From assembly GCA_903813345.2 (NCBI GenBank), contig CAIIXF020000001.1, forward strand, positions 33,252,866 through 33,316,865: 64,000 nucleotides of DNA, read 5' to 3'. Origin of the DNA: Owenia fusiformis (taxonomy: Eukaryota; Annelida; Polychaeta; Sabellida; Oweniidae). A program made the position numbers and the translations under genes. Below are positions 59,866-64,000 of the stretch, piece after piece. The notes below the pieces were generated by a model. That model had not been told where the DNA came from. It did no database searches and saw only the letters and a program-made list of their open reading frames with translations. Position 1 is the stretch's first letter. The number at the start of each line of letters is the position of its first letter.

Positions 59866-60423
59866 TTATCCCATCGAACGAAGTTAGTGGAGCGATTTTG
59901 TTCATATTTGGTATGTGAATACTTTAAGCATGACACAATGTCTAATGACATTTTTGGTAGTAGGTGGCCATTTTTCAAAATGGCCGCCATTTTTACGTGT
60001 GTTATTTAACATTTTTTACTGTAAGTCAAAAAGTAGATGAGTGATTTTGTTCATATTTGGTATGTGAATACTTTAAGCATGGCTGAATGTCTAATGACAT
60101 TTTGGGTAGTAGGTGGCCATTTTTCAAAATGGCCGCCATTTTTACGTGTGTTATTTTACATTTTTTACTATAACTCAAAAAGTAGTAGAGCGATTTTGTT
60201 CATATTTTATATGTGAATACTATAAGCATGGTACACTGTCTAATGACACTTTGGGTAGTAGGCGGCCATTTTGAAAAATGGCCACCATTTTTTACGTTTT
60301 TTACTATAACTTGAAAAATAGTGGAGTGATTTTGTTCAGATTTGATATGTGAATACTTATGAACCTTGCACACTGTCTCATGACACTTCGCGTAGAAGGT
60401 GGCGATTTAGAAAAATGTTTTTT

Positions 60424-61643
60424 AGCTCACATGGTGAGCTTTTGAAATCGCTCACTTGTCCGTCTGTCTGTCTGTCCGTCTGTCCGTCAACAATAGTGGC
60501 ACGTTTTAAAACCTCTGTCTATAGGATTCCTGTTTTAAGTTATTTCTGTTCAACATCAATACAGAAAACTCCCCTATGACTCCTGGTTCTAAAGCTCGCC
60601 TATTTTCAAAATGGCCGCCATTTTTGTCTCGCGAAATTCACTTTTGACTGGCACGTTTTAAAACCTCTGTCGATAGGATTCCTGTTTTAAGTTATTTCTG
60701 TTTAACATCAATACAGAAAACTCCCCTATGACTCCTGGTTCAAAAGCTCGCCTATTTTCAAAATGGCCGCCATTTTTGTCTCGCGAAATTCACTTTTGAC
60801 CCATTTCCTAGCTTTACAAATAATTTCAGGTGTCCTACATTGTAAAAATCTGTGTCAATGTAAAGAGTAGATATATGAAATAATTTTGTTACAAAAAATC
60901 AGCCATTTTAGTTAACATTGATTTGTCCATCTGTCTCGCAAAATCCACTTTTGGACCATTTGCCTTAAACCCTCTGTCGATAAGATTCCTGTTTTAAGTT
61001 AATTTTGTTCAACATCAATACAAAAAACTCTCCTATGACTCTTGGCTCAAAAGCTCGCCTATTTTCAAAATGGTCACCATTCTTGTCTCGCGAAATTCAC
61101 TTTTGGCCCATTTCCTAGCTTTACAAATAATTTCAGCTGTCCTGCATTGTAAAAAGCCATGTCACTGTAAAGAGTAGTTGTATGAAATAATTTTGTTACA
61201 AAAAATCGGCAAAATATTATATCAGTTTTTTTTTTTCAGCCATTTTAGTTAACATTGATTCGTCCATCTGTCTCTCAGTCAGTCCAAAAAAGTGGCAAGT
61301 TTTAAACCTCTGTCAACACTTTTTAAATCCTCTGTAGATAGGATTCCCGATTTAAAATAATTTTGTTCAACATCAATAAAGAAAAAAAAAACTGTGATTC
61401 CTGCTTCAAAATCTCGCCTAATTTCAAAATGGCCACCATTTTTGTCTCGGGAAATTCACTTTTGGCCCATTTCCTAGCTTTACGAATAAGTTCATGTGTC
61501 CTGCATTGTAAAAAGCCATGTCTTTGTAAAGAGTAGTTGTACGAAATAATTTTGTCACAAAAAATCTGCAAAAAATTATACCCGTCTTTTTTTCACTTTT
61601 GAGCAACACCATGTGAGCCCAGTACCCACGGTACTAATTTTTT
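60424..61643 (+). mobile_element. Family A element, copy A3, nested in B2
   Basis: It begins AGCTCACATGGTGAGC, and the inverse end ACCATGTGAGC is at 61608-61618. About four internal units occur, including two perfect AAAATGGCCGCCATTTT palindromes (60608-60624, 60760-60776). It is non-coding. Confidence 0.75.
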
Positions 61644-61780
61644 TATTAGAGCTTCGCCAGATCTTAATATTATCTGGACAGGACTTTCTAGCCTGGGACA
61701 AAAAGTCGGGTGTGCGTTTATTAGAGAGTGTGCGTTTAATAGAGATAATACGGTACTTAAAAGCATATTTCTTCTTCTGA
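61644..61780. repeat. GTGCGTTTATTAGAGAG-type short repeat
   Basis: The text GGGTGTGCGTTTATTAGAGAG, GTGTGCGTTTAATAGAG, ATAATACGG resembles the end of a short inverted-repeat element type that I recall from other marine invertebrates. No second end was identified here. Confidence 0.4.
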
Positions 61781-61930
61781 TGACAACTTGGCTAGTGAGC
61801 AACCATTTTGAAAATGGTGGTCTTTCTTATGTGTGTTATTTTACGATATTTGCTATATATTTTGTTTGTAAAATGCCAGCCATTTCTGTTCGATGGGATT
61901 TGCTACGCTTTGGCGTTGCCGTTGTTCTGG

Positions 61931-62170
61931 TTTATGATATTAATCCTTTTGCCCCCCCCCTCCAAATTCAATGTTGAGTTTATCTGATTTTCAAATGTAG
62001 TTCTCTCATAACTTTTGCTGTAGTTCAGGGAAGCCAATGAAAAAGTTTTCAAATTAAATTACTGGAATATCTTTTACTAGATCCAGAAATTATGGCAGTG
62101 ATGTATCTAAATATATGGATGAAAGATCACTCCATCCCCTTCAACCCCTTTTGGAGGTGATTTAATATTG
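61931..62170 (+). repeat. Family C repeat, right remainder
   Basis: It contains CCAAATTCAATGTTGAGTTT, CATAACTTTTGCTGTAGTTC, TAGATCCAGAAATTATGGCAG and a degraded CCCCTTTTGGAGG block, continuing the array at 59054-59865 on the other side of B2. Confidence 0.65.
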
Positions 62171-63700
62171 ATTCATACAATAAATACATTATCCTTATTA
62201 TTGCATCAACCATAAGATTTATTTTACTATTATTAAGTATGTCTATTAACATTTTGTTCATATAAAAACTGAGCCTTGTAGGGGGAAGGAGGGAGAAATG
62301 TACAAAACATGATTTTTAGCTCACACAGTGAGCATATGGGATTTGACTAGTTACCATTTATAGACCATGATCTTCCAAGGTATTTTATGCTCATAGATAT
62401 GTCATCCTACACGATGGTCAATCATGATATCAGTCTATCTTATGGTGTATTTAAACAATTGATTCATCCTTCTGGCAATTAAATAATATGGTAACAGTAT
62501 TTTTATGGTAATTATGGTAGTCTATGAAAAAACAACAACCTCAAAATGCCATGTAATGCTACATATTAAGATAAAGCCATAAGCACACTGTTTTACTATA
62601 ATTAAGGCCGTGAGAGGAACAGTACATGCATAATTTAAGGTACATTTATGGTAAATTGCAAATTTCCAGGGTACTAGCATGTAGTTTGCTGTTTATTTTT
62701 CATAATAGATATTAGTTCTTTCAAGTTTGCTAGAATTGATAAACTCGCTAGCTCGAATCGATTAAAACAAGTTTCTTTAAAATATCTTCTCAGTTATCCC
62801 CATCTCTGTCTTATTACATGAGGAAAATATTAGTTAACCAGTTATTATGAAATTATTTCAAGACAGTCAGGGAGAGTTTGTTAGCCCTCCCCCTCCCTCT
62901 GCCACCCCCCCCCCCCCCCTCCGCCCACACACACACACACACACTGAAGAGGCAAAATACTTTTTCTCCATCATTGATATTTTTTATAATTTGAAATTAA
63001 TTTGGACATAAAGATTCACAGAAAAACGTTATCCCTGATTTTTCTTCACTAAATATCAAAATATCTTAGAATACTGATATAAAATCCTCAAAGTCAATGT
63101 TAACAAAATTTGAAAATGTGGATATTAAAAGGGTTAAAATATCAATTTTGCAAGGTAACAATGAAAAATAAACATCTACAATGAATATAACATAATAGTA
63201 GCAGTTATTTCACGAAAATTGGGAAAGAGTTTGCTCAGAATATTTACTTTTATTTTATCCACCAAGGGTGGGGGGTAAAACAAAAATTTTGGGACAAAAA
63301 GTGACTGAGAAACTTGCTTGGGTTGATTTTTCATTTAAAATCAAAACATTCATGAAATATTAATGGCTTAATTTCTGCAGTGATTCTAACAAACAAAAAA
63401 GATGAAGATCCTGGACTTAACCCCCCCCCCATCTTGCTTGATTTGAAATTCATTGAACTTATAGAGTGATATAAAAGCTCTCTTCCTGAATTTTGTCATC
63501 AAAAAATATGAAAAGAACTTAGAATTATGACAAAATATCTTCAAAACCCATGTTACCAACATTGAGCATCACTGGACATTAAGTGATTAAAATAATTTTG
63601 CAAGGAAATATTAATAAAAAACATTGAAAACAATTTTTCGTTATATCTGCTGATTGTATAACTTATTTTATGGTGGCATATGAAGAACTGTCCTTAAAAT
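62171..63700. other. Stretch without recognised gene
   Basis: AT-rich DNA holds an isolated family A-like end (TTTTTAGCTCACACAGTGAGC, about 62325), a C-run followed by (CA)n at about 62905-62944, and two loosely similar blocks (about 62980-63290 and 63330-63640) sharing CAAAAT-rich text and GCAAGG-x-AA. There is no credible coding frame. Confidence 0.45.
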
Positions 63701-64000
63701 ATTTTTATGTCCCCAGCACATAGTGTGGGGCCATATTGTCGGCCAAGGCCCATCTGACTGTCTGTCCCTCCGTGTGTCTGTCCGTACGTCCGGGGGTTTT
63801 CTCCAAAACCACTACAGATATCTCCTTCAAATTTTCAGGGATAACTTATGAGTGCCTATAGATGTGGATGAAAAAAATTGAACTCGAAACCTACTTCCTG
63901 TCGGCCATTTTGAAGTCAAATGCTAAAATCCTTTTCTGCAAACTTTAAGAAAAACGGCTTCACAGTTGCTTTTAAAACTTTAACATCTTGTTCAGCTCAC
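63701..64000 (+). mobile_element. Start of a further GTCCGTCC-type repeat
   Basis: TATGTCCCCAGCACATAGTGTGGGG, then GTCTGTCCGTACGTCCGGGGG, then TCCTTCAAATTTTCAGGG and TCGGCCATTTTGAAG. It has the layout of families A and B (short inverted start, CGTCC low complexity, GGCCATTTT motif) but a different terminus. The other end is outside the window. Confidence 0.5.

Larger units (their letters stand above)
59866..61930. mobile_element. Family B element, copy B2, interrupting family C
   Basis: ATCCCATCGAAC at 59868-59879 is exactly inverted at 61888-61899, and the conserved end GGCGTTGCCGTTGTTCTGG follows to 61930. Three to four units of about 160 bp carry GAGCGATTTTGTTCATATTTG and AAAATGGCCGCCATTTTTACG. 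The family C text GGATATTTAGAATTTA at the left and TTTATGATATTAATCCTTTT at the right looks like one unit split with a TTTA or TTA duplication. A family A element (60424-61643) is nested inside. Confidence 0.7.

Overview
The window looks like gene-poor DNA from the nuclear genome of a marine invertebrate, probably a lophotrochozoan such as a mollusc. It is AT-rich, and its only plausible host coding sequence is two short spliced exons. Almost everything else is transposon: APE-type LINEs, many short inverted-repeat elements, and repeats that start AGCTCACATGGT and run into CGTCCGTC-type low complexity, a style I associate with mollusc genomes. No tRNA, rRNA, CRISPR array or bacterial operon was seen.

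Layout. 1-5275: a broken LTR-retroelement fossil on the minus strand, interrupted by other repeats. 5280-6700: small repeats split by a 960-bp element with 9-bp target duplications. 6943-7107: a candidate host exon. 7603-16398: a Mutator-like foldback element holding a 7.1-kb TTA/TAA-target element, which holds a 6.3-kb non-coding element with CAC ends. 17221-23370: broken LINEs, an L1-like ORF1 relic, two inverted-repeat elements, and a LINE 3' half with an intact 406-codon frame. 23370-31313: four head-to-tail Helitron-like (Helentron/HINE-type) units dense in nuclear-receptor half-sites (AGGTCA/TGACCT). 31314-33530: LINE tails and a palindromic mariner-type element. 33971-35217: a short sister of the Mutator-like element. 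35479-35654: a second candidate host exon. 37179-40948: small elements and tandem repeats. 40949-45600: a nearly complete but broken LINE on the minus strand. 45659-48093: an inverted-repeat element with two nested insertions. 49427-57152: the second copy of the CAC-ended element. 58107-59026: an unrecognised frame on the minus strand. 59054-62170: a satellite-like repeat split by one element that is split by another. 62171-64000: mostly unassigned, with the start of a further repeat at the end.

How it fits together. The two exons have matching phase (0 to 0), lie on the same strand, and could be neighbours in one gene; the repeats from 7108 to 35478 would then be a 28-kb intron. The most interesting content is the structured non-coding transposons: nested insertions with intact target duplications and empty sites, two copies of a large undescribed-looking CAC element, and the receptor half-site array. 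All family names rest on termini, target duplications and motifs read by eye; no database search was possible.
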